Under the pieces are notes generated by a model. The model made no database searches. It was given only the letters and a program-made list of their open reading frames with translations, and had not been told where the DNA came from. Position numbers and translations under genes: made by a program. This document shows positions 1 to 10,451 of a stretch of DNA of 64,000 nt, in pieces (positions within the stretch are counted from its first letter, which is position 1; each line of letters opens with the position of its first letter). The stretch is from Pictodentalium vernedei (lineage: Eukaryota; Mollusca; Scaphopoda; Dentaliida; Dentaliidae): the NCBI GenBank assembly GCA_031216915.1, contig CM062297.1, forward strand, positions 366,929,704 to 366,993,703. The letters run 5' to 3'.

Positions 1-126
1 AGCATGTAATTAGCGCCGTTTACCAATATTGGGTGAATTCTGGCCGCGTGAGTAGAGCTGTACTTCAGATCGATTATCATCTAAACCGAATATCCCGAGC
101 ATGACTGACGAAGTAGTTACGTCGCT

Positions 127-364
127 TCACCCTTTACCCAACTTAATGGCCAAAACCGGGCAGCGCTATTCACAAAAACCGCCTTTCCATTTTCATTATT
201 TTTTTATTTTTTAACTCACAAACATAGCTTTTGGCCCTCATTGGAACGAGCTCGTTCCAATGAGGGGTCATAAGCAATGTTTTTGAAACAAAAATGACAA
301 AAAATACTTATTCGAGAATTTTGTTTTTAAGTGTCGTCTGCCTTTCGTGTAGGTAACGAGTTAA
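127..364. mobile_element. TTAA-type foldback MITE, subfamily A, copy 1
   Basis: The centre is the palindrome GGAACGAGCTCGTTCC flanked by inverted arms that include CCCTCATT/AATGAGGGGTCATAAGC and a FATAGC/GCAATG-like continuation of the stem. The outer end reads ACCCTTTACCCAACTTAATGG and the other end finishes in GTAACGAGTTAA. Six related copies occur in this window. The TTAA target site is proved by the copy at 45,798 and makes piggyBac-type mobilisation likely. No protein is encoded. Confidence 0.75.
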
Positions 365-1301
365 ACAAGCAATAACTATAATCAAACTAGTACATTGTAA
401 AGTGCAGTCCGGTCTGATCATAAACAGGGGCGCAATGAAGAGAACCAACTGAGGGGGTGTTTAAACCTGATTTGTTCCGCTCAAGTCTCAACTGATAAAA
501 TATTTAAACTGTGTCATCAAGACATGTCTTAGTCAAAGGCATGCCTTAATGTTGAAGCTGAAATATTAATCAGACATAATTATGGTTCAAAAAGTCAGGA
601 CTTCTTGGAAATTTATTTATGGATAAATAAAATATACTTACAGTAGGCGTGACGCGTCTTTTTATTTAACGCGTACTGTACCGACACTTCAAATTGGCCA
701 TATGGGCCCCCAACAGCCCAAATCTTGCACTACAGACCTCCATGCGTACGAAAGTATATGATTACTAGCAGGTGACCCTGAAGCACTTCAGGACAGGGCA
801 GACCCGGTGAAAAGGGCATTTATTCGCATTAGCAGTTCTCACTTGATCGACGACTGCAAATTTAAGTTATGGTGTCTAGAACAACGGTTAAATAGACTGC
901 ATTTTGCGGCAGCGAAACGTCCGGAAAAAAATAGATTGTGCGTTGTGCGTTGCTGTTGACAAATTTTCCAGCGATGATATCCCCGCTCACTAAAATGCTA
1001 TTGATGGCGAGACGAGAGAACTTGTTCCATAGTCGGGAGAATGTTTGAACAAATTATTCGTCCCAGTAATAATGGGAAACGAATACTACGTTTTACGTTT
1101 TAAGTTTCCCCACTGCCATTTCCTGTCTTTTCTACATTTTCTATTCGAGAGGGTATTGAATTTCATGGTGAAACGAGTCTTATTATTGCTCGCTACGACT
1201 GAAGAAAAAAGTTCGTAGCTATGTTCTCAGCTATCTTTTATAAAAAAAATTGTAGCATTTTTTAATTAATTATTATTTTTTAATTTCTTTTTTCTGTTTT
1301 A
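365..1301. other. Intergenic stretch with no recognisable gene
   Basis: I see no coding remnant I can name here. It lies just beyond the 3' end of the decayed Polinton ATPase, where the intact copy carries its penton-like gene, but I could not recognise penton sequence on the minus strand. Confidence 0.5.
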
Positions 1302-2540
1302 TTACATCGGAATATAAAAGACGTCAAACCCACTCCTATATTTTCCATAGTATTTGTAACTCGTCAGATTAGTAACCTCGAAATTATAAGGTCCTCGACC
1401 TCACACCGCTTTACTATTCTTCATGTTGTTTGTTACGTGATCGTCGTAGATGTGATTCCAATTCTTGAAATCTTGACAAAAGAGGCACAAAAAATCGCGT
1501 TGTCTCTTATAGTCTGTCCAGGTAATCCGAAGAAATTTTGAGACAGATAAAAGCAATCTACGTTGCTGTGACGTCCTCGAACGTAATCAGATTTGCATCC
1601 ATTCTGTTTCTCCAACAACTCATCGTCGAAGAAGTCTTTAGGATGGAACATGTCGTTCGCGTTTTCATACAAATGACATTGTACGTCTGATTTTTTCCTG
1701 AGCTCTCACGATGCCTCTTGCAAGAGCGTCACATGTGATACTTGCTATTTTTTCGAACTTATGATCAAAAATTCTCACTTTCACATCATTCGGTAATTTT
1801 TCATTCAACACATATCGCAATAATTTGTATTTGGGCTGAAAGCGACTCTTGCCGAAAATGAATATGCTATCGTAATCCAACCATTCGGATCGCAATAATT
1901 GATTCATCAACAGATTTGCTTTTCCACAATTTGATTTTCCCATGATCAATCAATACACAATACGACACACGCGTGTGAATGGGTTTATCGATATGGCCCG
2001 AGTGCCAGCGTGGACGGATAAAACGAGAGGCTGCGATGGGACAAGTGCTATGTCGATTAACGCATTCACACACATGTGTCGTTCTGTGTTTTTTTACACG
2101 CCTTCACGTCTATAAAAACAATTATTAGAAGGACACTCAGCAATTCAATATGACAACTATCAACAAAAAGAACACATTTTGTCGCCAACCAATTTGCGAG
2201 GGGAACCCGTGTTACTATTTCGTCCCCTCTGTTCCAATGTGTTCTATGTGACTACTGGCACATAGAACACTTTGGAACTCATGGAATGATTTTCAGCTAT
2301 CGCTAGCGATTCAAACTGTAATTGCGGCGCACGATTTGTATAAAATTCCAGTGAAATTTCGCTTCCATTTAAAAATAATCCGTCAACGATTTCCGTTCCG
2401 CACATATGTGCGAAACATATTTCCATTTTCCGCATGGTTTACATAGAACAGGCATGTAATAAACCCTCTTATTCTTCTCGGAAAGAATGGTTGATTTGTT
2501 CTCTTGTTCGGCGTTTTGTTCCACCAAAAATCTTCGATTT
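1302..2540 (-). pseudogene. Decayed Polinton packaging ATPase (second element), split by an insertion
   Basis: This is a minus-strand relative of the A32/FtsK-like DNA packaging ATPase at 28,425-29,274. The N-terminal piece (about 2,540-2,464) carries a PFFPRRIRG-type block matching PFFPKSIRG-like residues in the intact copy. After an inserted repeat (1,947-2,460) the protein resumes at the Walker A motif GKSNCGKANLL. Further on it keeps FFDDELLEKQN (Walker B region), NVDCFYLSQNFF and a C-terminal YGKYRSGFDVFY block ending at 1,302. About ten residues before the Walker B are missing compared with the other copy, and the frame breaks several times. It is a non-functional fossil. With the remnants at 9.3-10.45 kb it defines a second Polinton running in the minus direction. 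Confidence 0.85.
1947..2460 (+). mobile_element. Palindrome-headed 0.5-kb repeat, copy 1, inside the ATPase pseudogene
   Basis: The left end is a 130-bp imperfect palindrome (arms near CACGCGTGTGAATGGGTT and AACGCATTCACACACATGTG). A segment follows that begins TACACGCCTTCACG and ends GGCATGTAAT. Related copies are at 15,473-16,031, 22,566-22,993 and 57,728-57,888. The insertion falls a few codons before Walker A of the ATPase fossil. The flanking coding sequence reads straight on when the insert is ignored, and a 2-bp AT may be the target duplication. The class is unknown; it carries no protein. Confidence 0.75.
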
Positions 2541-3090
2541 AAATCTTGTTTTTTTTTTATTTTATTTAATTCATTTTTGTTTAGTTTTATTTCCTCCTTT
2601 TAAATTGCTTTTTAACTGAGTCTTTTAAAGTTGTTTTCTAAGATTTTTTTTTATTAAACTACTTCCAATTCCAATCCTCGATTTTTGTTTCTTGGTTAAC
2701 AATTTAAACATGAACATGTTTTCAGAATGTTTGTGTATCTTAATCTTTGTTGGAGAGTCAGATGAAAGTTTTTTTCGCTTCTCTTTCTGTGAAGTGAGAT
2801 ATCAAGCGTAATTTATCATTCTTTTTAACTTACATGACAATGACGAGGCATTGTTCATTGCCGCATCTTCTTCATACCGTATGTGACGTTTGAATTCTCT
2901 ACCAGTCGAATCGTCGTAATGGTCAGATATTACGAATTCATCAGGAGAACTCAAGAGAACAGAGTTACCATTTTATATATATTAAACTACCTTCTCCCAC
3001 AATAACATCAATAAATGCGCGATTCAGTTTTCTGTTCAGTCGTGGACGTTATTATTTAGACATTGAATGAAAAGTTTTTTGTTTTTTTGT
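2541..3090. other. AT-rich intergenic segment of the decayed Polinton
   Basis: No gene is visible. Bases 2,590-2,680 resemble 9,060-9,150, both containing TTTAAATTGCTTTTTAACT and AAACTACTTCCA. The two stretches therefore bracket the 3.1-9.0 kb repeat block as a diverged direct duplication. Confidence 0.5.
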
Positions 3091-4252
3091 CATTATTTTT
3101 ATTTTTTGGGGTTTTTTTTTTCACCTAATTTTGTGCCCTCTTGGTCTCAAAAACTGGCTGTACGGTTCGTCCGAAATTTTGCACACTTATTTGCTAACAT
3201 TCGAAGATGTGCCTCCACATATCGCCCTTTTGGCGAAAACTTTTTAACCCCTTCAAGCGAACCAAAATATAGCAAAAATGACCCTTTTTCCAAAGATTCT
3301 CGAAGATAAAATTTTCTACATATTTAGAGTCTAACATGCTGTAATGAAATCACTTAAAACGTTTTTTAACTTTAGCCCTCGTCGACCTCAAAGGGCCGGA
3401 GTTTGTGATTTTCAGCAAACTAGCACAACTTTCAGACGCCATTTCTCGATACTGCGAGTGATATAAGATATGCCAAAGATTTTAGTATAGGAAGATGACT
3501 TATTAATTGGGGGATAACTTTATGGTTCAAGTTTGTTTGTCGCGTTTAATCCTTTAGCACAGTGATATATAGAGCAAGAGCACTGTTCGAAAAATATGAA
3601 AATTTGCAAACATTGGATAGCGCTTTCGATCAGATGTATGAGGGTTAACTTAAAACGTTTTGGTTTTTTTCATGTGCAGAAATATATACTCGACAAACTT
3701 GCTTGATAAGTTTAAAGGTTAAACTTTATCCACACCTGTTTTTGTGACTTGAATACCTGAAGTGGTAACTTGAAGTGGTGTCTTATTTTGTTCAAAATTC
3801 ACGCACTTTGTTCACTTTTCCAGCATTGGGAAATACGTAGATGCAAATTTGATCCACAAATCCACATCATTAACTGATGAACATTTTTGCTGTCATAAGT
3901 TATCTTGAAATGTTTAACTCAACTCCTCTTCTGCCCGCATGAACGTGTGACCTGTTCGAAAAATATCAAAATTTGCATGCTTTGGTTACTATTTTCAGGC
4001 AGTTGCAAGAGGGTTAACTTCAATATTTTTGTTTTCCTTGTGAAGAATTGGAAACTAAACAGTCCAAACTATCTTGCTTTTTGTAAGTGGAGCCCTCAGG
4101 CTTAACCCTTACCCATTCTGGTTGTCATCATAAGGGAGAAATGTTATATTTTTAACAAATTCCACCTCAATTTGCGGCCTGCAGATTTCAAAAACGAGAT
4201 GACTGTTTCTGAAAGTTCGCACACTTATTAGCTTAACTTGACATTGTCAAAA
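3091..4252. repeat. Old diverged long repeat block, left part
   Basis: This block is made of two alternating sequence types that recur at 7,445-9,040. Shared landmarks include CATTAACTGATGAACATTTT, TCCAGCATTGGG, AATATCAAAATTTGCAT, GCAAGAGGGTTAACTTCA and AACAAATTCCACCTCAAT. Identity is patchy, so the array is old. No coding capacity is apparent. The satellite element at 4,253-7,444 is inserted in it. Confidence 0.6.
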
Positions 4253-7200
4253 TAAGCTATTGCCACCACGCGTGCGGAAGTCTGTTAGTCTGTGAGTCTG
4301 TTCACATTTTCCTTTAGCACGGGCTACACCCTGCAGTTCTTGTCTGATCGTCACGAAATTTCATATGCAGGTTTGGGGTCATGTCTAGATGAGAACGTCC
4401 CCTTTTGGTCGCGATCGGTCAACCGGTATGGCTTCCCGAGCCCAAAACCCGAAAACCATTAGCACAGTCTACAGGTCGTATTTATGAAGGGATTTCATTG
4501 TAACTCGGTAGGATGCCTCTGTATAATGCCTAGATGAGAACGTCCCCTTTTGGGCATGATCTATCAACCTTGATGGCTGCCCAAGCCCGAAACCCAAAAA
4601 CTTTTAGCACAGTCTGCAGGTCATGTTTAATATGGAGGGATTTCATTGTAACTTGGAAGGATGACTCCTTATGATGTCTAGATGAGAATTTCACCAATTG
4701 GGCGTGATCTGCCAACTGTGACGACTGCCCGAGCCGAAAACCCGAAAACCTTTAGCACAGTCTGTAGGTCATATTTATTGAGGAATTTCATTGTAACTTG
4801 GTGGGTTGACTTCATACAATGTCTAGATGAGAAAGTCCCCTTTTTGGTCCTGATGGGGCAACTGTGACGGCTACAGGGGCCCGAAGCCCGAAAACATTTA
4901 GCACAGTCTGCAGGTCATATTTATGAAGCCCAAAAGCCTTTAGCATAGCCAAAAGGTCATATTTATGGAAGGATGTCATTGTAACCGTTAGGTTGACTCC
5001 ATATAATGCCTAGATGATGACATCCCCTTTTGGTCGTGATTGGTCAACTATGATGGCTACAGGTGCCGAAGCCCGAAAACCTTGAGCACAGTCTACAGGT
5101 CATATTTATGAAGGGATTTCAGTGTAACTTCGTAGGATCACTCCAGATGATGCCCAGATGAGATTGTCCCCTTTGGTTGCGATCATTCAACCATGATGGC
5201 TGCCCGAGCCCGAAACCCGAAAACCTTTAGCACAGTCTGCAGGTCATATTTATGAAGGGATTTCATTGTAACTTCGTAGGTTGCCTTCATATAATGTCTA
5301 GATGAGAACGTCCCCTTTTGGACACGATTGGGCAACTGTGATGGCTACAAGGGCCCGAAGCCCGAAAACCTTCAGAACAGTCTACAGGTCATAATTATGA
5401 AGAGATTTTATTGTAGCTTGGTAGGATGACTCCAAATAATGTCTAGATGAGAACATCCCCTTTTGGTCGCGATCATTCAGCCTTTATGGCTGCCCGAGCC
5501 CAAAGACCTTTAGCATAGTCTATAGGTTGTATTTATGGAAGGATTTCATTGTAACTTGTTAGGTTGACTCCATATAATGCCTAGATGAAGACATCCCCTT
5601 TTGGTCGTGATTGGTCAACTGTGATGGCTACAGGTGCCCGAAGCCCGAAAATCTTGAGCACAGTCTACACGTCACATTTATGAAGGGATTTCATTGTAAC
5701 TTCGTAGGATCACTCCAGATGATGCCCCGATGAGAATGTCCCCGTTTGGTTGCGATCATTCAACCATTATGGCCGCCCGAGCCCGAATACCTTTAGCACA
5801 GTCTACAGGTCATATTATGAAGGGATTTCATTGTAACTTGGTAGGTTTGACTTCATATAATGTCTAGATGAGAACGTCCTCTTTGGGACACGATTGGGCA
5901 ACTGTGACAGCTACAGGGGCCCGAAACCCGAAAACCTTTAGAACAGTCTACATGTCATAATTATGGAGGGATTTCATTGTAGCTTGGTGAGATGACTCCA
6001 AATAATCTCTAGATGAGAACGTCCCCTTTTGGTCGCGATCATTCAGCCTTGATGGCTGCCCGAGCCCAAAAATCTTTAGCATAGTCTATAGGTCGTATTT
6101 ATGGAAGGAGTTCATTGCATTGTAACTTGTTAGGTGGACTCCATATAATGCCTAGATGATGACATTCCCTTTTGGTTTGGTCGTGATTGGTCAACTGTGA
6201 TGGTTACAGGTGCCCGAAGCTCGAAAATCTTGACCACAGTCTACAGGTCATATGTATGAAGGGATTTCATTGTAATTTCGTAGGATCACTCCAGATGATG
6301 CCCAGATGAGAATGTCCACTTTTGGTTGCGATCATTCAACCATGATGTCTGCCCGAGACTAAAGCCCGAAAACCTTTAGCACAGTCTTCAGTTCATATTT
6401 ATGAAGGGATTTCATTGTAACTTGGTAGGCTGACTTCATATAATGAGATGAGAACAGCCCCTTTTGGACACCATTAGGCAACTGTGATGGCTACAGGGGC
6501 CTGAAGCCCGAAAACCTTTAGCACAGTCTACAGGTGATATTTATGAAGGGATTTCATTGTACCTTGGAAGGATGACTCCAAATAATGTCTAGAAGAGAAC
6601 GTCCCCATTTGATCGCGATCATTCAGCCTTGATGGCTGCCCGAGCCCAAAACCCGAAAACCTTTAGCATAGTCTGTAGGTCATATTTATGGAAGGATTTC
6701 ATTGTAACCTGTTAGTTTGACTCCATATAATGCCTAGATGATGACATCCCCTTTTGGTCGTGATTGGTCAACTGTGACGGCTTTAGGGGCCCGAAGCCCG
6801 AAAACCTTGAGCACAGTCTACAGGTCATATTTATGAAGGGATTTCATTATAACTTCGTAGGATCACTTCAGATGATGCCCAGATGAGAATGTCCCCTTTT
6901 GGTTGCGATCATTCAACCATGATGGCTGCCCGAGCCCAAAGCCCAAAAACCTTTAGCACAGTCTACAGGTCATATTTATGAAGGGATTTCATTGTAACTT
7001 GGTAGGTTGACTTCATATAATGTCTAGATGAGAACGTCCCCTTTGGACTCAATTGGGAAACTGGCGGCTACAGGGCCCGAAGCATGAAAACCTTTAGCAC
7101 ACTCTACAGGCCATATTTATGAAGGGATTTCAATGTAACTTGATAGGATGACTCGTTTTGGAATAATTTCACTGTAATTTGGTAACTTTCGTTGATATAC

Positions 7201-7444
7201 GTTAACTGTGATGGCCAGATGCATTAACTGTGAGGTCATATTAACCCACCCCTCAGCTCTTTAGTACAGTGTACACCTCATATTATTTTTATCAAACACA
7301 TAGCATACAGAGAACAGAAATGGACATATTCCCAATTATCACAATTCTTGTCTCATTTCATAATCCTTTCATAAACATTGAACATGAACCTTTTCATCAA
7401 ACACAACACACAAGTTAAGCTACAGTGTCATTGACACTTTCATT
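4253..7444 (+). mobile_element. Tandem-repeat transposon (Helentron-associated/pearl-like?), copy 1
   Basis: The element opens AAGCTATTGCC and continues into a GTCTGTTAGTCTGTGAGTCTG tract. It carries a satellite core and ends with the hairpin AGTGTCATTGACACT followed by TTCATTT. The same ending occurs at 50,534-50,560 on a second tandem-repeat element, whose start is also related (AGCTTATGCC, then GTCTGTCC repeats). The short ends, tandem-repeat core and 3' hairpin recall the non-autonomous Helentron/HINE and pearl elements known in molluscs and other invertebrates. The class assignment is inference; the shared ends are seen directly. No transposase or Rep/helicase is encoded. Confidence 0.6.
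4380..7150. repeat. 147-bp satellite arranged as a four-monomer higher-order repeat
   Basis: About 19 monomers of roughly 145-148 bp share TTTAGCACAGTCTACAGG, ATTTATGAAGGGATTTCATT and GTCCCCTTTTGG. From 4,980 on, four monomer types follow in fixed order. They are marked by ATGATGACATCC with TCGTGATTGGTCAACT; CCAGATGATGCCCAGATG with TTGCGATCATTCAACC; CTTCATATAATGTCTAG with ACACGATTGGGCAACTG; and CCAAATAATGTCTAG with TCGCGATCATTCAGCC. The order repeats about 3.7 times. The marker CTCCAGAT recurs at 5,141, 5,713, 6,289 and 6,866, a period of 572-577 bp. The monomers before 4,980 are not in this order. Confidence 0.85.
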
Positions 7445-9040
7445 TTTCTTTTACCATGTGCAGAAATGTCTTCTCAACCATCTTTCTGTAATAGGCTTAA
7501 ATAGCAGGCTTAACCCTCATCCAGTTTGTGTAACTCGGATACAAGTGGTGTCTTTCCAGCATTGGACAAGGCGTGGACGTAAATTTGTTGCACAGGTGTA
7601 TAGATTATTAACTGATGAACATTTTTGCTGTTATAAGTTATCTTGAAATGTTTAACCCAACGCCTCTATCGCCTGCGTGGACATGGAAACGTTTCCAAAT
7701 ATCAAAATTTGCATACATTGTTACTTTTTTCAGGCAGTCGCAAGAGCTTAACTTCAAACTTTCTGATTTTCCTTATAAAAAATATCAAACTGAATAATCT
7801 TTCTTTTGTAATTGAAGACGTCGGGCTTAACCCTTATCCATTCCGGTTATTACCTTAATAAGGGAGAAATGGCATATTTTTAACAAATTCCACCTCAATC
7901 CCGTGGCCTAAAGATCTCAAAAACGGGTCGACTTTTTCTTGATGTTTGCAAACTTAGTTTTGTTTTGCAGAAATATCTATTCAACAAACTTGCCGTGATA
8001 AGTTTAAATATCAGACTTAACCCTCGCCCTGTACTTTAATTTGAGTACAAGTGGTGTCTTATTTTGTACACTATTCACGCATGCATGTTCAATTTTCCAG
8101 CATTGGGTACAAAGTAGATGTAAATTTGTAGTACAGGTGTATAGATCATTAACTGACGAACAGTTTTGCTGTTATCGGTTATCTTAAAATGTTTAACCCA
8201 ACGCCTCTTTTGCCCGCTTGAACGTAGGAACTGTTCGAAAAACATCAAAATTTCATACTTTGGTTACTATTTTCGGGCAGTTGCAAGAGGGTTAACTTCA
8301 CACTTTTGTTTTTCCCTCTAAGGAATTGCAAACTAAATAATCTTGCTTTTGCAAGTAGAGTCCTCAGACTTAAACCTTATCCATTCTGGTTATCTTAATA
8401 AGGGAGAAAGCTCTAACACCTATTTGTTCCCATCTGAAGTTGTTTCTCCACATACCGTCATTTTCGTGAAATCATTTTACGAGCCAAAGTCTGAGAAAAA
8501 TATGGCAAAATTTCAGAAAAATATGCCGAAGTTTGAGTCCAGACTGGATTAAATGCTTTATATATTTAGAGTGTAATATGATGCAACAACATAACCGAGC
8601 AGCGCAATCATTTTTAACCCCCATCGACCGTTAATGGGCCATAGTTTGTGATGTTTAGCAAAACTGCACAACTTTCCGAGTTAAAATCCTTATACAGCGA
8701 CTGATATATGATCACAATTTTAGTATAGAAAGATGCCACGTTGATCGTAAAACAAATATATGATTCAGGTTTGTTTGTGGCATTGAACCATTCAGCACGG
8801 TGATTGATAGGTTGATAGAGTAAGGGTACCGTTTAAAAAATATGAAAATTCGCAAACTTTAGTTACTTTTTTCTTTCAGTTGTATGCGGGTTAACTTTAA
8901 ACTCTTTGTTTACCGGTGTGTAGAGATGCTTGGTAAGCAAAGTTGCTGTCATAAGGTTAGATCTTTGATAAAAACCCCTCTCAGTTTTGGTAACTTGAAT
9001 AGGGGGAGTTTAGGTACTATTTTATCAAGCATGGAGAGCA
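7445..9040. repeat. Old diverged long repeat block, right part
   Basis: Further copies of the sequence types seen at 3,091-4,252, for example 7,430-7,960, 7,960-8,420 and 8,420-8,900. The block continues the left part on the far side of the satellite element. No gene is visible. Confidence 0.55.
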
Positions 9041-9264
9041 TGTGATTCTGCAGAATCACAATTTTCCTAGTTTTAAATTGCTTTTTAACTACGTTTTTTT
9101 TAAATGTTTTTCAAATAAGATTTTCCTGTTTATGTTTTTAAACTACTTCCATTCCCGATTCCATTTGACAAGTTCTTGCAACGATTCCAGAACTGAACTG
9201 CTTTATGTTTTCATCGTTTATCTTTGATGAAATCTATTTCAATTTTTGGCGTTAGTTTCTCTTG

Positions 9265-9477
9265 TTAAGACGGCATTATCAACTTGTGAACTAAAACGGC
9301 TGTTCTCTTGCTGGCTTTGTGAGCTATTTTGTTATCGGCTTCAGTCGCAGCTTTCTTGCCGACGTCCATCGCTGTCTTTTTTCCGACCAAAGAAACCACA
9401 AGGCGATCTGTTTCGAGGCATAAGCTGTGAACAGACGCGACAAAATGTATAATCAAATCCCATAGACGTAAGATCAA
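9265..9477 (-). pseudogene. Decayed Polinton core-type (VGKK) protein, second element
   Basis: The frame contains VGKKTAMDVGKKAATEAD and a KASKRTAVLVHKLI tail. This parallels VGKKTALDAGKKAASEAS in the protein at 27,982-28,269. Gene order (DUF8207-like, then this protein, then ATPase) matches the intact Polinton, all on the minus strand here. The N-terminal part is not recognisably conserved. It is a fossil; the role (small basic virion protein) is inferred from the intact copy. Confidence 0.8.
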
Positions 9478-9578
9478 GTAAATCCCCTATTCTTTATCAC
9501 GGACATTTTTTATATTTTAATTCAAATTAGTTATTTCCAATTAGGTTTTTTTTCTATTTACTATTTTTTTTATAATTT

Positions 9579-10451
9579 TTACACATTCGTGAAAGATTTA
9601 TACCAATCTTTTTTTATGACCTTTTTCCCTAACAATTCATCACAATCCCACTTCACACTCCCGTATTACCAGCGTCTCTACTAGCCATCAAGAAATCCAA
9701 TCTATCTATTGGTTATTGGTGCATTAGGCTCGCATGGAATACTGTGGAAGTACTACTACCATCGCCAGCCATTCCCTTCCCGAGGATCGATCTGAGGAAT
9801 GCTTTATTTCCATCCCATGTAGGTTTTACCACTTCTTTCCATTGTAGCCTTTGCTCACTTTCAGTCTCTTCTTGTCGAGATCGTTATTCCTTTTTTATGA
9901 CGTTCCTCTTGGTCATGATGTTGTTGCTGTAAGCATTTAGATCCACTTGACTGTAATTATGAGGATCTGGTTTAGCTTTCACGAGCAAATGCCACAGTCC
10001 CCGAATGCCTTCCATAAACGTGATCTTCGTCCATGATCAAACTGTTGCTTCATTTTTTTCTTGCTTATCACCAAAATAGAGTTCTATATTTGTTCCGCAG
10101 GTAGACTCGACGGTCGAAAGAATCGTATTATATAAATCCATGTAGGATTTACTCAAGTTTCCCATATCTTCCGTATGTATACTCGTCGTACTAGTAGCGA
10201 CGCTGATCTCCGATTCACTCTCTAAATCATTTCCACTCTATCTATCACTAGAGAATCTAGCGGCGGGTGGTACTGAGGGGTTGAGGTCACGACCTCACTG
10301 GGGATATTTCGCGGAGAAATCATGCTCACCACAGAGCCTTCTCTAAGGGTTTCATTTCCCTGACGACGATCTCTTTCTTTATCTGTTTCTTGGCTTCGAT
10401 AACGGGTCTGAATAACTGAGTCGACTCACGTTTCAGTTCGGTATTACCCAT
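9579..10451 (-). pseudogene. Decayed DUF8207-like Polinton protein, second element
   Basis: Minus-strand reading frames carry TQLFRPVIEAKKQIKKEI near 10,400, aligning with TKLFKPVTEVQERSKKDI at 27,064. Further on are a WKEVVKPTWDGNKAFL block and LMASRDAGNTGV (intact copy: LMASRCAGNTGV). Several stops and frameshifts interrupt the frame. It precedes the VGKK fossil, as in the intact element. It is ancient and non-functional. I recognise it only through the copy at 26,962-27,834. Confidence 0.8.

Noticed and set aside
4380-7150. CRISPR-like array
   Set aside because: Units are 147 bp and homologous along their whole length, with no short direct repeats separated by unique spacers; the DNA is eukaryotic.
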